NCBI GenBank assembly: GCA_030271595.1
Contig: JARXKO010000032.1
Coordinates: 1-11,854, forward strand
Direction of reading: 5' to 3'
Source: Pseudomonadota bacterium
Lineage (GTDB): Bacteria > Pseudomonadota > Alphaproteobacteria > Sphingomonadales > Sphingomonadaceae
DNA: 11,854 bases
A program made the translations under genes and the position numbers. Each line of letters opens with the position of its first letter. Within the stretch, counting starts at the first letter, position 1. Below, one piece after another: positions 1 to 6,530 of this stretch. The notes beneath the pieces were generated by a model. It was not told the origin of the DNA and searched no databases. It saw nothing but the letters and a program-made list of their open reading frames with translations.

Positions 1-1
1 A

Positions 2-742
2 TTAGCGGTCTGCCCTTCCCCACCCCTTCACCAGCGCTTCCGCCACCGCGACATCGGCGGGAAAGTCGACCTCGCCCCATTCCTCGCCATGAATGTCGAG
101 CGTCCGCACCTCGCTCGACTGAGCCAGCTGGTGGATCACCCGCAGGTACCAGATGGTCGTCCCCTCGGGCGTTCGCAGCGCCGCCTCGACCGCCCCGCGG
201 AACCGCTCCGCCCCGCCATCGCGGAATGCCAGCAGGCCGATCGATTCGGCATTGACCACGCCGCGATCGAGGCGCTTGCCGATCGCCGTCAGGCGCCCGC
301 CGACTTCGACCACCTTCATGTCGTCATCGTCATAGTCGGGCTTGCGATCGATGGTCACGCACATGGCACCGAGCCGGCTTTCGACCACTCGCTTCATCAG
401 CGCGTTCGAGACCAGGGTATCGCCGTTCCACACCAGGCACTCGCCGCCAAGCTCGGCGCGCGCCATGTACAGCGAGCCGGTATTGTCGGCGACCCTGGAG
501 AAGGGGTTGAAGATCGTCCGCACCTTGGGCCCGCCGCTTGCGCGCGCCGCGATCGCCGCCTCGACCAGCTCGGCGTGGAAGCCGGTGACGATCACCGCTT
601 CTTCGACCCCGTTGGCGGCCAAGGCGTCGAGCTGCCAGTCGAGCAGCGAGCGGCCGGCGAATTCGATCATGCACTTGGGCCGGTCATCGACCAAATGACC
701 CAGACGCGTTCCCTGGCCGGCGGAAAGGATGATTGCTTTCAT
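2..742 (-). CDS. NTP-transferase (phosphocholine cytidylyl / sugar nucleotidyltransferase family)
   Basis: Predicted cytoplasmic enzyme of 246 aa that joins a nucleoside triphosphate to a phosphorylated sugar or phosphocholine, with release of pyrophosphate. The N-terminus carries the nucleotide-binding loop G-Q-G-T-R-L at residues 9-14, followed by R-P-K at 21-23. A metal-binding N-G-D lies at 106-108 and a second acidic site E-V-D at 224-226 near the end. The stretch N-P-F-S-R-V-A-D-N-T-G-S-L at about 79-91 resembles the LicC/choline-phosphate cytidylyltransferase branch more than RfbA or GalU. The length fits a stand-alone catalytic domain. The ATG start is immediately followed by the conserved beta-strand, so the start is secure, and the TAA stop lies inside the window. 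It is divergent from glnB. The class is clear; the substrate (choline phosphate, phosphonate or sugar phosphate) cannot be told from sequence. Its partner genes would lie off the left edge. Confidence 0.82.
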   Translation of the reverse strand: MKAIILSAGQGTRLGHLVDDRPKCMIEFAGRSLLDWQLDALAANGVEEAVIVTGFHAELVEAAIAARASGGPKVRTIFNPFSRVADNTGSLYMARAELGGECLVWNGDTLVSNALMKRVVESRLGAMCVTIDRKPDYDDDDMKVVEVGGRLTAIGKRLDRGVVNAESIGLLAFRDGGAERFRGAVEAALRTPEGTTIWYLRVIHQLAQSSEVRTLDIHGEEWGEVDFPADVAVAEALVKGWGRADR

Positions 743-769
743 GGTTCCGGCGGCCTTTGCTTGGAAATA

Positions 770-785
770 TGGCGGCGATTGGGCA
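770..785 (+). promoter_or_regulatory. possible sigma-54 promoter for glnB
   Basis: In the gap between the divergent nucleotidyltransferase and glnB, TGGC at 770-773 and GCA at 783-785 place the invariant GG and GC exactly ten bases apart, as sigma-54 promoters require. The bases between match the rest of the consensus poorly (about 7 of 12). Nitrogen-regulated glnB genes often use sigma-54 with NtrC, so the location is suggestive. In DNA this GC-rich, GG-N10-GC is common by chance. Confidence 0.2.
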
Positions 786-789
786 TTAG

Positions 790-1161
<372 letters not shown>

Positions 1162-1170
1162 GGAGATTGG

Positions 1171-1246
1171 CGTCATTGCGAGGAGCGAAGCGACGCCGCA
1201 ATCCACTGGCGCGAGGCTGGATTGCTTCGCTTCGCTCGCAATGACG
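1171..1246. repeat. palindromic intergenic repeat (REP-like)
   Basis: An imperfect inverted repeat fills most of the 100-bp gap between glnB and the HTH gene. The left arm (1171-1205) starts CGTCATTGCGAG and ends GCAATCCA. The right arm (1218-1246) is its complement, TGGATTGC to GCAATGACG, with a few extra bases in the left arm and a 12-base loop. The 12-bp outer and 8-bp inner ends match exactly. From general knowledge, dispersed repeats of this type (often mistranslated as short ORFs) are common between genes in sphingomonads and some other bacteria. Transcribed, it would fold into a long hairpin that could end or stabilise the glnB message; there is no T-tract, so it is not a classical intrinsic terminator. 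Only one copy was seen in the window. Confidence 0.85.
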
Positions 1247-1261
1247 ATGTAACGGGCCGCC

Positions 1262-1471
1262 ATGGAAGACCCGCGACTCAACAGCATGGCGCCCGACGAG
1301 CTGCGCAGCTGCATGCGCAGCCTTGGCTACCGCACCCAGAACGACCTCGCCCGGGCGATCGGCGTGTCGCGCTCGGCGGTCAGCCTGTGGCTCGAAGGCA
1401 AGGTCGGGGTGCCGCGCCCGATCGCGATGCTGCTGCGAATGCTGGTCGCGGCCCAGCGCCGGGCTTATTGA
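1262..1471 (+). CDS. small helix-turn-helix (XRE-like) protein upstream of hemF
   Basis: A 69-aa basic protein that is essentially one DNA-binding domain. Residues about 25-34 (T-Q-N-D-L-A-R-A-I-G) and 36-46 (S-R-S-A-V-S-L-W-L-E-G) form a Cro/XRE-style helix-turn-helix, followed by a short amphipathic helix P-R-P-I-A-M-L-L-R-M-L. There is no sensor or enzymatic domain. No good Shine-Dalgarno precedes the ATG at 1262; a second in-frame ATG at 1286 would give a 61-aa product that keeps the whole HTH. The stop lies 10 bases before the hemF start, so the two are probably cotranscribed. A role in regulating hemF or itself is inference from position only. Proteins this small could also be antitoxin- or adaptor-like, but no toxin gene is adjacent. 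Confidence 0.75.
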   Translation: MEDPRLNSMAPDELRSCMRSLGYRTQNDLARAIGVSRSAVSLWLEGKVGVPRPIAMLLRMLVAAQRRAY

Positions 1472-1481
1472 GCGCCGTGCG

Positions 1482-2324
1482 ATGATCGAGCTCGACGACC
1501 AGCAACAAGCGGCGCGCGATTGGTTCGAGCAGCTGCGCGACCGCATCTGCGCGGAGTTCGAGGCGATCGAGCGCGAAGCCGGGAGCGACGCCGCGTTCAC
1601 GTTCACGCCGTGGGACCGCGACGATGCGTCCGGCGAACCCGGCGGCGGCGGAGTCCGCGGCCAGATGAACGGCCGCGTGTTCGAAAAGGTCGGGGTCAAT
1701 GTCTCGACCGTCGGCGGCACATTCTCGGAGGAATTCGCGAGCCAGATCCACGGCGCCGAGGCCGACCCGGGCTTCTTCGCCACCGGCATCAGCCTGGTCG
1801 CGCACATGGCCAATCCGCATGTCCCCGCGGTGCATATGAACACCCGCTTCCTGGCCACCACCAAGCGCTGGTTCGGCGGCGGCGCCGACCTCAACCCGGC
1901 GATCGCTTATGCCGCGGACACCGAGGCCTTTCACGCCCGGCTGCGCGCCGCCTGCGCCGCTCACGACCCGACCTTCTATCCGCGTTTTTCCAAATGGGCG
2001 GAGGAGTATTTCTGGCTTCCCCACCGCCAGGTCGCGCGCGGCGTCGGCGGGATATTCTACGATCACCTCGAAGGCCATTTCGACGCCCATTTCGCCTTCA
2101 CCCGCGATGTCGGGGAGGCGTTTCTCGACACCTTCCCGAGGATCGTCCGCGGGCGGATGAACCAGGAATTCAGCGACGCCGACATGGAACGGCTGCTCGA
2201 ATTCCGCGGCCGCTATGTCGAGTTCAACCTGCTCTACGACCGCGGCACCTTGTTCGGGCTCAAGACCGGCGGCAACATCGACGCCATCCTGATGAGTCTG
2301 CCGCCGTTGGCACGGTGGCGATGA
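1482..2324 (+). CDS. hemF: oxygen-dependent coproporphyrinogen III oxidase
   Basis: Cytoplasmic haem-synthesis enzyme that oxidatively decarboxylates two propionates of coproporphyrinogen III to give protoporphyrinogen IX, using O2. The 280-aa product is the usual length. Family hallmarks are F-E-K-V-G-V-N-V-S at about 67-75, the His-rich V-A-H-M-A-N-P-H-V-P-A-V-H-M-N-T-R at 106-122, and the C-terminal signature E-F-N-L-L-Y-D-R-G-T-L-F-G-L at 247-260 followed by K-T-G-G and M-S-L-P-P. The Asp of Y-D-R-G-T is a conserved active-site residue in the family. The reading frame stays open upstream to 1323, but that part overlaps the HTH gene in another frame; ATG 1482 gives the normal N-terminus. 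The stop overlaps the next start (ATGA at 2321-2324), so translation of the GNAT gene is probably coupled. No anaerobic hemN is seen here. Confidence 0.96.
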   Translation: MIELDDQQQAARDWFEQLRDRICAEFEAIEREAGSDAAFTFTPWDRDDASGEPGGGGVRGQMNGRVFEKVGVNVSTVGGTFSEEFASQIHGAEADPGFFATGISLVAHMANPHVPAVHMNTRFLATTKRWFGGGADLNPAIAYAADTEAFHARLRAACAAHDPTFYPRFSKWAEEYFWLPHRQVARGVGGIFYDHLEGHFDAHFAFTRDVGEAFLDTFPRIVRGRMNQEFSDADMERLLEFRGRYVEFNLLYDRGTLFGLKTGGNIDAILMSLPPLARWR

Positions 2325-2935
2325 GCTATCGCCCGGTCGCCGATGGGCAGCTCGCGGCGGTGGTCACCTTTCTTGAAATGCGCGAGCGGCCGGCGCTCGC
2401 AATCCCGCCCTCGCCGCTCGGCTTGCGCCGAATCGAACGGCCGGCACCGGCCGAATATCGCGACTTGTTCCGTTTGGTCGGCTCGCCGTGGCTGTGGTTT
2501 TCGCGGCTAGTGCTCGATGATACTGCGCTTGACGCGATCACCCACGATCCCAAGGTCGAACTCTATGCTGTCGAGGATGAAGCGGGCCGGCCATCGGGCA
2601 TGCTCGAGCTTGATCTGCGCGAGGCCGGCGCCTGCGAGCTGGCCTTCATCGGCCTGGTTCCGGCACTGGCCGGCCGCGGGCATGGCCGCTGGCTCCTCGC
2701 CGAAGCGCTCGACAAGGCTTGGCGGCCGGGGGTCGCGAGGGTCCATGTCCACACCTGCTCGCTCGATCATCCCGCCGCATTGCCGGCTTATCGCCGGGCC
2801 GGGTTCGCCCCCTACAAGCGCGCGATCGAAACCTTTCCCGATCCGCGCCTGAGCGGGATCCTGGCGCTCGACTGCGCCCCTCAGGTGCCGCTGGTCGGCG
2901 CGGTGACGGTATCGCGGCCCGACAGCTGCACGTAG
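2321..2935 (+). CDS. GNAT family N-acetyltransferase
   Basis: 204-aa predicted acyl-CoA-dependent N-acetyltransferase. The acetyl-CoA pyrophosphate-binding motif A is at about 111-130, L-V-P-A-L-A-G-R-G-H-G-R-W-L-L, with the R-G-H-G core at 119-122. The later H-P-A-A-L-P-A-Y-R-R-A-G-F segment at 150-162 is the usual motif B with its Tyr. The front half (1-60) is more divergent and presumably sets the substrate, which cannot be predicted. The ATG overlaps the hemF stop by four bases, so it is in the hemF operon, although no haem-related role is known to me. Its last 55 bases run antisense through the end of the convergent membrane-protein gene, and the tail beyond about residue 186 looks like an extension past the normal GNAT end. 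Confidence 0.88.
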   Translation: MSYRPVADGQLAAVVTFLEMRERPALAIPPSPLGLRRIERPAPAEYRDLFRLVGSPWLWFSRLVLDDTALDAITHDPKVELYAVEDEAGRPSGMLELDLREAGACELAFIGLVPALAGRGHGRWLLAEALDKAWRPGVARVHVHTCSLDHPAALPAYRRAGFAPYKRAIETFPDPRLSGILALDCAPQVPLVGAVTVSRPDSCT

Positions 2936-3699
2936 ATCCGCGCCAGCATCACCGCGAACAAAGCGGTGAAGGCGGCATTGAACAGCCCTTCGCACAGGCT
3001 CAGCACCAAGGCGCTCGTGCTCATCGGCTCGAGCGGTCCAAGCGCGAACGTCGCGACGCTGCCGACGATCGCTCCAATGGCCATCAGCACGACCCCTGCG
3101 CCAATCAGGATGATCACCAGGAACCCCAGCAGCTTCCAGAATTTCCCGTTGGTGAGGTGCCAGCTGCGGGTGATGATCCCGATCGGGCCGGCGGGTTCGG
3201 CGCTGGCGACGGGCGTGCCCATCAGCATGCGCACACCCAGGAACAAGGCAACGATCACGAAGATCACCACCAGCACCGCCATTGCCGGAGTCATGGCGGT
3301 CGCTGCCTGATCGAGCTTGATGCCGCTGAGCATGGCCGCGATCAGCAGCGGGATCGCAAGCACCACCAGGCCGAGCCCGACGATGAGCGCGGTCAGAAAA
3401 TAGATCGGCATCCGCCGCGCGCCGTGGGCGATCGCGCCGGCGACGGTGATCGACGGCTTGAGCGCCAGCCGGACCAGCGCCAGCTGGCCGATCAGCGCGA
3501 TCAGCCCGGCGGCCAGGGTCAGCAGATCGACCCACAGCGGGGATTTGCCGTCAAGGCTGCTGCCTTGCGGCTCGATCAGCCCGCTGATCATGGTCGGGAC
3601 TCCGGTCAGCGCCAGCGCGACGCTCGCGAACAGCCGCCCCTCGCTCGCGAACAGCGCCCGGGTTTCGTCCCAGGCCTTGGAAATTGACAGGTTCGACAT
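2881..3699 (-). CDS. six-helix integral membrane protein, function unknown
   Basis: 272-aa polytopic inner-membrane protein. Hydrophobic segments lie at about 23-43, 57-75, 99-123, 138-160, 188-215 and 229-255. A short soluble N-terminus begins [13 protein letters not shown]. The loop [24 protein letters not shown] (about 165-188) resembles proteins annotated as having a 'glycerophosphoryl diester phosphodiesterase membrane domain', a common sphingomonad family, but no catalytic domain is attached, so enzymatic activity should not be inferred. The ATG at 3699 has a good upstream GAGGGAG; the open frame extends further to 3981 but only by reading antisense through lipB. It is divergent from lipB (94-bp gap) and convergent with the GNAT gene, overlapping it by 55 bp. 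Confidence 0.85.
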   Translation of the reverse strand: MSNLSISKAWDETRALFASEGRLFASVALALTGVPTMISGLIEPQGSSLDGKSPLWVDLLTLAAGLIALIGQLALVRLALKPSITVAGAIAHGARRMPIYFLTALIVGLGLVVLAIPLLIAAMLSGIKLDQAATAMTPAMAVLVVIFVIVALFLGVRMLMGTPVASAEPAGPIGIITRSWHLTNGKFWKLLGFLVIILIGAGVVLMAIGAIVGSVATFALGPLEPMSTSALVLSLCEGLFNAAFTALFAVMLARIYVQLSGRDTVTAPTSGT

Positions 3700-3793
3700 C
3701 ACCACTCCCTCGTTCGGCCCGGTTATGGTCGGCGGCCTTGCCAAGCGCAATCTCCTTGCCCGCGTCGGCCCGGATCGCCATCTGCGGTCGGCA

Positions 3794-4456
3794 ATGGAAG
3801 CGATCGGCGACATCGAGTGGCGGGTCAGCCCCGGCCTGACCCCGTATGCGGAGGCGCTCGAGGCGATGGAGCAGCGCGCCGCCGCGGTCCGCTCGGGCAG
3901 CGGGCGCGAGCTGGTGTGGCTGCTCGAGCATCCGCCATTGTTCACCGCCGGCACCAGCGCCGATCCGGCCGAGCTCAGCAATCCCCTGGGCCTACCGGTG
4001 TTCGCCGCCGGGCGCGGCGGGCGCTACACCTATCACGGCCCCGGTCAGCGGGTCGGATATCTGATCCTCGACCTCGAACGGCGCGGCAAGGACGTCCGCC
4101 GCTTCGTCCATGCGCTCGAACAATATATGATCGATACGCTGGCGCGGTGCGGGGTGGCGGCGCACCGCGCGCCCGGGCGAATCGGTATCTGGGTCGGAGC
4201 GGGCGAAGACGAAGCCAAGATCGGCGCTTTGGGGGTGCGGGTAAAACGCTGGGTTACGCTCCACGGCTTTGCGCTCAACGTCGCGCCCGACCTCGGGCAT
4301 TTCGGCGGGATCGTGCCATGCGGGATCAGCGAATTCGGGGTTACCAGCCTCGCCAGCCTCGGCAAAACGGCGTCGCTGGCCGAAGTGGACGTCGCATTAC
4401 GTCAATGTTTCAGCCAATTTCTCGTTAATCTTGGCGGTTCGTGCAAAGACTCTTGA
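3794..4456 (+). CDS. lipB: lipoyl(octanoyl) transferase
   Basis: Transfers octanoate from octanoyl-ACP to the lipoyl domains of enzymes such as pyruvate dehydrogenase, the first step of endogenous lipoate synthesis (LipA then inserts sulfur). The 220-aa product has the family signature [12 protein letters not shown] at 74-85. The catalytic pair seen in characterised LipB enzymes is present: Lys142 in [10 protein letters not shown] and Cys176 in I-V-P-C-G-I. The conserved [11 protein letters not shown] lies between them. The frame is open far upstream, but ATG 3794 gives the normal length; its Shine-Dalgarno is weak. An in-frame ATG at 3725 would add 23 residues and is less likely. The gene stands alone, with lipA not adjacent. 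Its 3' end carries possible promoter elements for the next gene. Confidence 0.95.
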   Translation: MEAIGDIEWRVSPGLTPYAEALEAMEQRAAAVRSGSGRELVWLLEHPPLFTAGTSADPAELSNPLGLPVFAAGRGGRYTYHGPGQRVGYLILDLERRGKDVRRFVHALEQYMIDTLARCGVAAHRAPGRIGIWVGAGEDEAKIGALGVRVKRWVTLHGFALNVAPDLGHFGGIVPCGISEFGVTSLASLGKTASLAEVDVALRQCFSQFLVNLGGSCKDS

Positions 4457-4484
4457 TGGAACCTAGCGCTTCAGACTATGAGTC
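4448..4484 (+). promoter_or_regulatory. upstream region of lipoprotein 1 with two GANTC sites
   Basis: Two GANTC sequences, the recognition site of the CcrM methyltransferase, lie 32 bp apart: GACTC at 4448-4452 (in the last codons of lipB) and GAGTC at 4480-4484. The first directly abuts TTGATG at 4453-4458, a fair -35 element; TATGAG at 4477-4482 is a weak -10 at 18-bp spacing and overlaps the second site. The arrangement fits a methylation-sensitive or GcrA-linked promoter, but the -10 match is poor and the call is tentative. Confidence 0.3.
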
Positions 4485-4539
4485 GCGCGATTTGCGTGGC
4501 GGGCAACCGCTGCAGATCGCAATAATTAGGGAGTTTTGA

Positions 4540-4776
4540 ATGCGTGCTCTTATCCTGGTCGCTGGTGCGGCCCTGGCGATTTCTGCTTGCAGCAGCAACG
4601 ACGCCGCCAATAACACAATGAATCTCGACGAAAACATGACCGCCGACATGAATGCCGGTATGGACATGAATGCGACGGACATGAATGCCGGCATGGACAT
4701 GAACGCAACCGATGCGAACATGACCATGAATGCCGATACCAATGCGGCCGGTGCGAATACCACCAACGCAATGTAA
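4540..4776 (+). CDS. small Met/Asn/Asp-rich lipoprotein
   Basis: 78-aa predicted lipoprotein of unknown function. The N-terminus M-R-A-L-I-L-V-A-G-A-A-L-A-I-S-A-C is a lipoprotein signal peptide with lipobox I-S-A-C, acylated Cys at 17. The 62-residue mature part is extreme in composition: 14 Asn and 11 Met, with many Asp, Ala and Thr and no aromatic residue. Residues 36-57 are two exact copies of the 11-residue unit D-M-N-A-G-M-D-M-N-A-T. No fold is recognisable and it is probably disordered. Clear Shine-Dalgarno AGGGAG eight bases upstream, and a strong terminator downstream, so it is a single-gene unit. Its DNA is visibly lower in GC than its neighbours because of Asn and Met codons. Met-rich spacing could suggest Cu(I) or Ag(I) binding, but that is speculation; small Asn-rich lipoproteins of unknown role are common in sphingomonads. 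Confidence 0.85.
   Translation: MRALILVAGAALAISACSSNDAANNTMNLDENMTADMNAGMDMNATDMNAGMDMNATDANMTMNADTNAAGANTTNAM
4645..4710 (+). repeat. 33-bp in-frame tandem duplication
   Basis: Two adjacent 33-bp units (4645-4677 and 4678-4710) inside the Met/Asn-rich lipoprotein gene, differing only at a few third positions. The encoded 11-residue units are identical. The mismatches are synonymous, which suggests the protein repeat has been retained since duplication rather than arising very recently. Confidence 0.9.
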
Positions 4777-4782
4777 TCGATG

Positions 4783-4803
4783 ACGCCTCCATCACGGAGG
4801 CGT
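4783..4803 (+). terminator. first hairpin after lipoprotein 1
   Basis: Perfect 8-bp stem ACGCCTCC/GGAGGCGT with loop ATCAC, seven bases after the lipoprotein 1 stop. It has no T-run of its own (TGGCGTTTG follows) and stands just ahead of the stronger terminator, so it may protect the mRNA 3' end or act as an auxiliary terminator. Confidence 0.55.
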
Positions 4804-4812
4804 TGGCGTTTG

Positions 4813-4848
4813 AAGGGGCTGCCGGTTATTCCGGCAGCCTCTTTTTTT
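4813..4848 (+). terminator. strong rho-independent terminator
   Basis: The core stem is 9 bp (GGCTGCCGG 4817-4825 / CCGGCAGCC 4831-4839) with loop TTATT. It extends through a G-U pair to about 13 bp and is followed by seven T at 4842-4848. This is the clearest intrinsic terminator in the window and separates the two lipoprotein genes, which are therefore probably separate transcripts. Confidence 0.92.
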
Positions 4849-4877
4849 GGCATTGGCGATTCGCCCGGGAGTTTGGG

Positions 4878-5234
4878 ATGCGACATGGACTGACCCTTCT
4901 GGCCGGCGCCACCCTCGCCCTCTCGGCGTGCGGCGCAAAAGGCGGAGCCGATGCCACCGCCAATGCCGACACCGGCCTGACCGCCGACTCGATCAGCGCC
5001 AATGACGTGACCGCGATCGACGCCGTCACCGGCGAAGCCGCCAACATGGCGGCCGATGTCGATTATTCGAACATGGTCGACAATTCGGGCAATAGCGCCA
5101 ACGGCGCCGCAATCGCGCCCAAGCCAAGGGCCGGCGCGCCTGCCAAGCCATCAAAGACCGCGCCGAAGTCCGCTCGCGCTCCCGCGCCGGCCGTCGCGGC
5201 CGAACCCGCGCAACCGGCCAACGCCACCCAATGA
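4878..5234 (+). CDS. small Ala/Asn/Asp-rich lipoprotein
   Basis: 118-aa predicted lipoprotein of unknown function. Signal peptide M-R-H-G-L-T-L-L-A-G-A-T-L-A-L-S-A-C has lipobox L-S-A-C with Cys18. The mature part has an acidic Ala/Asn/Asp/Thr-rich segment (about 24-76) and then a basic Ala/Pro/Lys-rich tail (about 79-118) with Pro-Lys and Ala-Pro repeats, as in proteins that span or contact the cell wall. No known domain. The chosen ATG has GGGAG at 4867-4871, six bases upstream; the open frame begins earlier at 4803, but that would put coding sequence through the terminator hairpin. A GATTC (GANTC) lies at 4858-4862. The stop is one base from the queE stop on the other strand. Its signal peptide resembles that of lipoprotein 1, but the mature regions do not align, so paralogy is uncertain. 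Confidence 0.82.
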   Translation: MRHGLTLLAGATLALSACGAKGGADATANADTGLTADSISANDVTAIDAVTGEAANMAADVDYSNMVDNSGNSANGAAIAPKPRAGAPAKPSKTAPKSARAPAPAVAAEPAQPANATQ

Positions 5235-5235
5235 T

Positions 5236-5868
5236 CTAGGGCAGCCCGACCAGCTTGTGCGCCTGCAGCGACAGGCGCCAGCGCGGCCGTTCCATCGCCA
5301 GGCTGATCGCGGCGGCGACCGCTTCGTCGGGCTCGGCGCAATCCATCGGTTGAACCAGGAAATGACGAAAGTCCCAATCCTCGAGCGCCGCCGGGTCGAT
5401 TCCCGCCTGCGGCCACACCAGCTTCAACTCGTCGCCGCGCCGCTGCACCACCTCGGTCCCGCCTTTGGGGCTGACGCACAGCCAGTCGAGCCCCGCCACC
5501 GCGGGCAGCGTGCCATTGCTTTCGGCCGCAACCTCGAAACCGCGCCCGTGGAGCGCCTCGACCAGCGCGGGATCGAGCTGAAGCATCGGCTCGCCCCCGG
5601 TTACCACCACCAGCCTCGGGCCCGGCGCTCCGCCCCACCTCGCCGCGACATGATCGGCAAGCGCCTGGGGATCGGCGAACTTGCCCCCGCCGGCGCCATC
5701 GGTGCCGACAAAATCGGTGTCGCAGAAATTGCATTGCGCGGCGGCGCGGTCTTCCTCGCGCCCGCTCCACAGATTGCACCCGGCGAAGCGCAGGAACACC
5801 GCCCGCCGCCCCGACTGGGCGCCTTCTCCCTGCAAAGTGAGGAAACATTCCTTGACCGCATAGGTCAT
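5236..5868 (-). CDS. queE: 7-carboxy-7-deazaguanine synthase
   Basis: Radical-SAM enzyme that converts 6-carboxy-tetrahydropterin to 7-carboxy-7-deazaguanine, the ring-contraction step of queuosine precursor synthesis. 210 aa. The iron-sulfur motif is C31-X14-C46-X2-C49 rather than the textbook CX3CX2C. This expanded loop is known for one branch of QueE, including the structurally studied Burkholderia multivorans enzyme of about the same length. Other landmarks are F-L-T-L-Q-G-E-G at 9-16 (substrate/SAM pocket), T-G-G-E-P at 90-94, E-S-N-G-T at 116-120, C-V-S-P-K at 131-135 and a C-terminal Q-A-H-K-L-V-G-L-P, where most family members have Q-T-H-K. The ATG overlaps the queC stop by four bases (ATGA), so translation is coupled; product of QueE is the substrate of QueC. 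Confidence 0.96.
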   Translation of the reverse strand: MTYAVKECFLTLQGEGAQSGRRAVFLRFAGCNLWSGREEDRAAAQCNFCDTDFVGTDGAGGGKFADPQALADHVAARWGGAPGPRLVVVTGGEPMLQLDPALVEALHGRGFEVAAESNGTLPAVAGLDWLCVSPKGGTEVVQRRGDELKLVWPQAGIDPAALEDWDFRHFLVQPMDCAEPDEAVAAAISLAMERPRWRLSLQAHKLVGLP

Positions 5869-6530
5869 GCGTAAGCCGTCGGGTCGCGAAGCTCGGCGTC
5901 GGCGAAACCCTTGGCGCGCAAGCGGCAGGCGTCGCAGCGGCCGCAATGACGACCGTCGGGCAGCGGATCGTAGCAACTGTGGCTGAGCCCGGCGTCGAGC
6001 CCGAGCCGCGCCGCCTCGCGCGCGATATCCGCCTTGGTCATGCCGGCGAGCGGCGCGTGGATGGTGAAGCCCTGGCCTTCGCTCCCGGCCCTGGTCGCCA
6101 GATTGGCGAGCGCCTGAAAGGCGGCGATGAATTCGGGCCGGCAATCCGGGTAGCCCGAATAATCCACCGCATTGACCCCGATGTAGAGGTCGTGCGCGCC
6201 GCTGGCTTCGGCGAGGCCGAGCGCGAGGCTGAGGAAGATGGTGTTGCGGGCGGGCACATAGGTCACCGGAATGCCCTCCCCGACGCCATCCTTGGGCACG
6301 TCGATGTCCGCGGTCAGCGCCGATCCGCCAAAGGCCCGCAGGTCGAGGTCGAGGACGACGTGGCGCTCGGCCAGCTCGGCCGCGATCGCCTTGGCCGCTT
6401 CGATCTCGACGCGGTGGCGCTGGCCGTAATCGATAGTCAGCGCGATCACCGCAAACCCCGCTTCGCGCGCAAGGGCTGTGCAAACCATCGAATCGAGCCC
6501 GCCCGAAAGCAGGACGACCGCGCTCTTCAC
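5865..6530 (-). CDS. queC: 7-cyano-7-deazaguanine (preQ0) synthase
   Basis: ATP-dependent enzyme that turns 7-carboxy-7-deazaguanine into preQ0 with ammonia, the step after QueE. 221 aa from GTG 6530. The PP-loop S-G-G-L-D-S at 9-14 binds ATP. Y-V-P-A-R-N-T is at 91-97 and G-V-N-A-V-D-Y-S-G-Y-P-D-C-R at about 118-131. Four cysteines near the C-terminus (186, 196, 199, 202) form the family's zinc site. The frame is open upstream to 7034, but the GTG fits the conserved N-terminus (K-S-A-V-V-L-L-S-G-G-L-D-S). It also makes a GTGA overlap with the stop of the DUF3147 gene, indicating coupling, since no strong Shine-Dalgarno is visible. queD and queF are not in the window. Confidence 0.96.
   Translation of the reverse strand: MKSAVVLLSGGLDSMVCTALAREAGFAVIALTIDYGQRHRVEIEAAKAIAAELAERHVVLDLDLRAFGGSALTADIDVPKDGVGEGIPVTYVPARNTIFLSLALGLAEASGAHDLYIGVNAVDYSGYPDCRPEFIAAFQALANLATRAGSEGQGFTIHAPLAGMTKADIAREAARLGLDAGLSHSCYDPLPDGRHCGRCDACRLRAKGFADAELRDPTAYA

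Noticed and set aside
1323..1481. Upstream extension of hemF
   Set aside because: The added residues are Arg/Ser/Cys-rich, overlap the HTH gene in another frame and do not resemble HemF N-termini.
2507..3687. Long frames on both strands across the membrane-protein gene
   Set aside because: They are shadows in other frames: one extends antisense through the GNAT gene, the other is Arg/Gln-rich with no family pattern, whereas the chosen gene has six clear membrane helices and a good ribosome site.
4803..4877. Earlier start for lipoprotein 2
   Set aside because: It would code through the terminator hairpin and T-run and bury the lipoprotein signal peptide 25 residues inside the protein.
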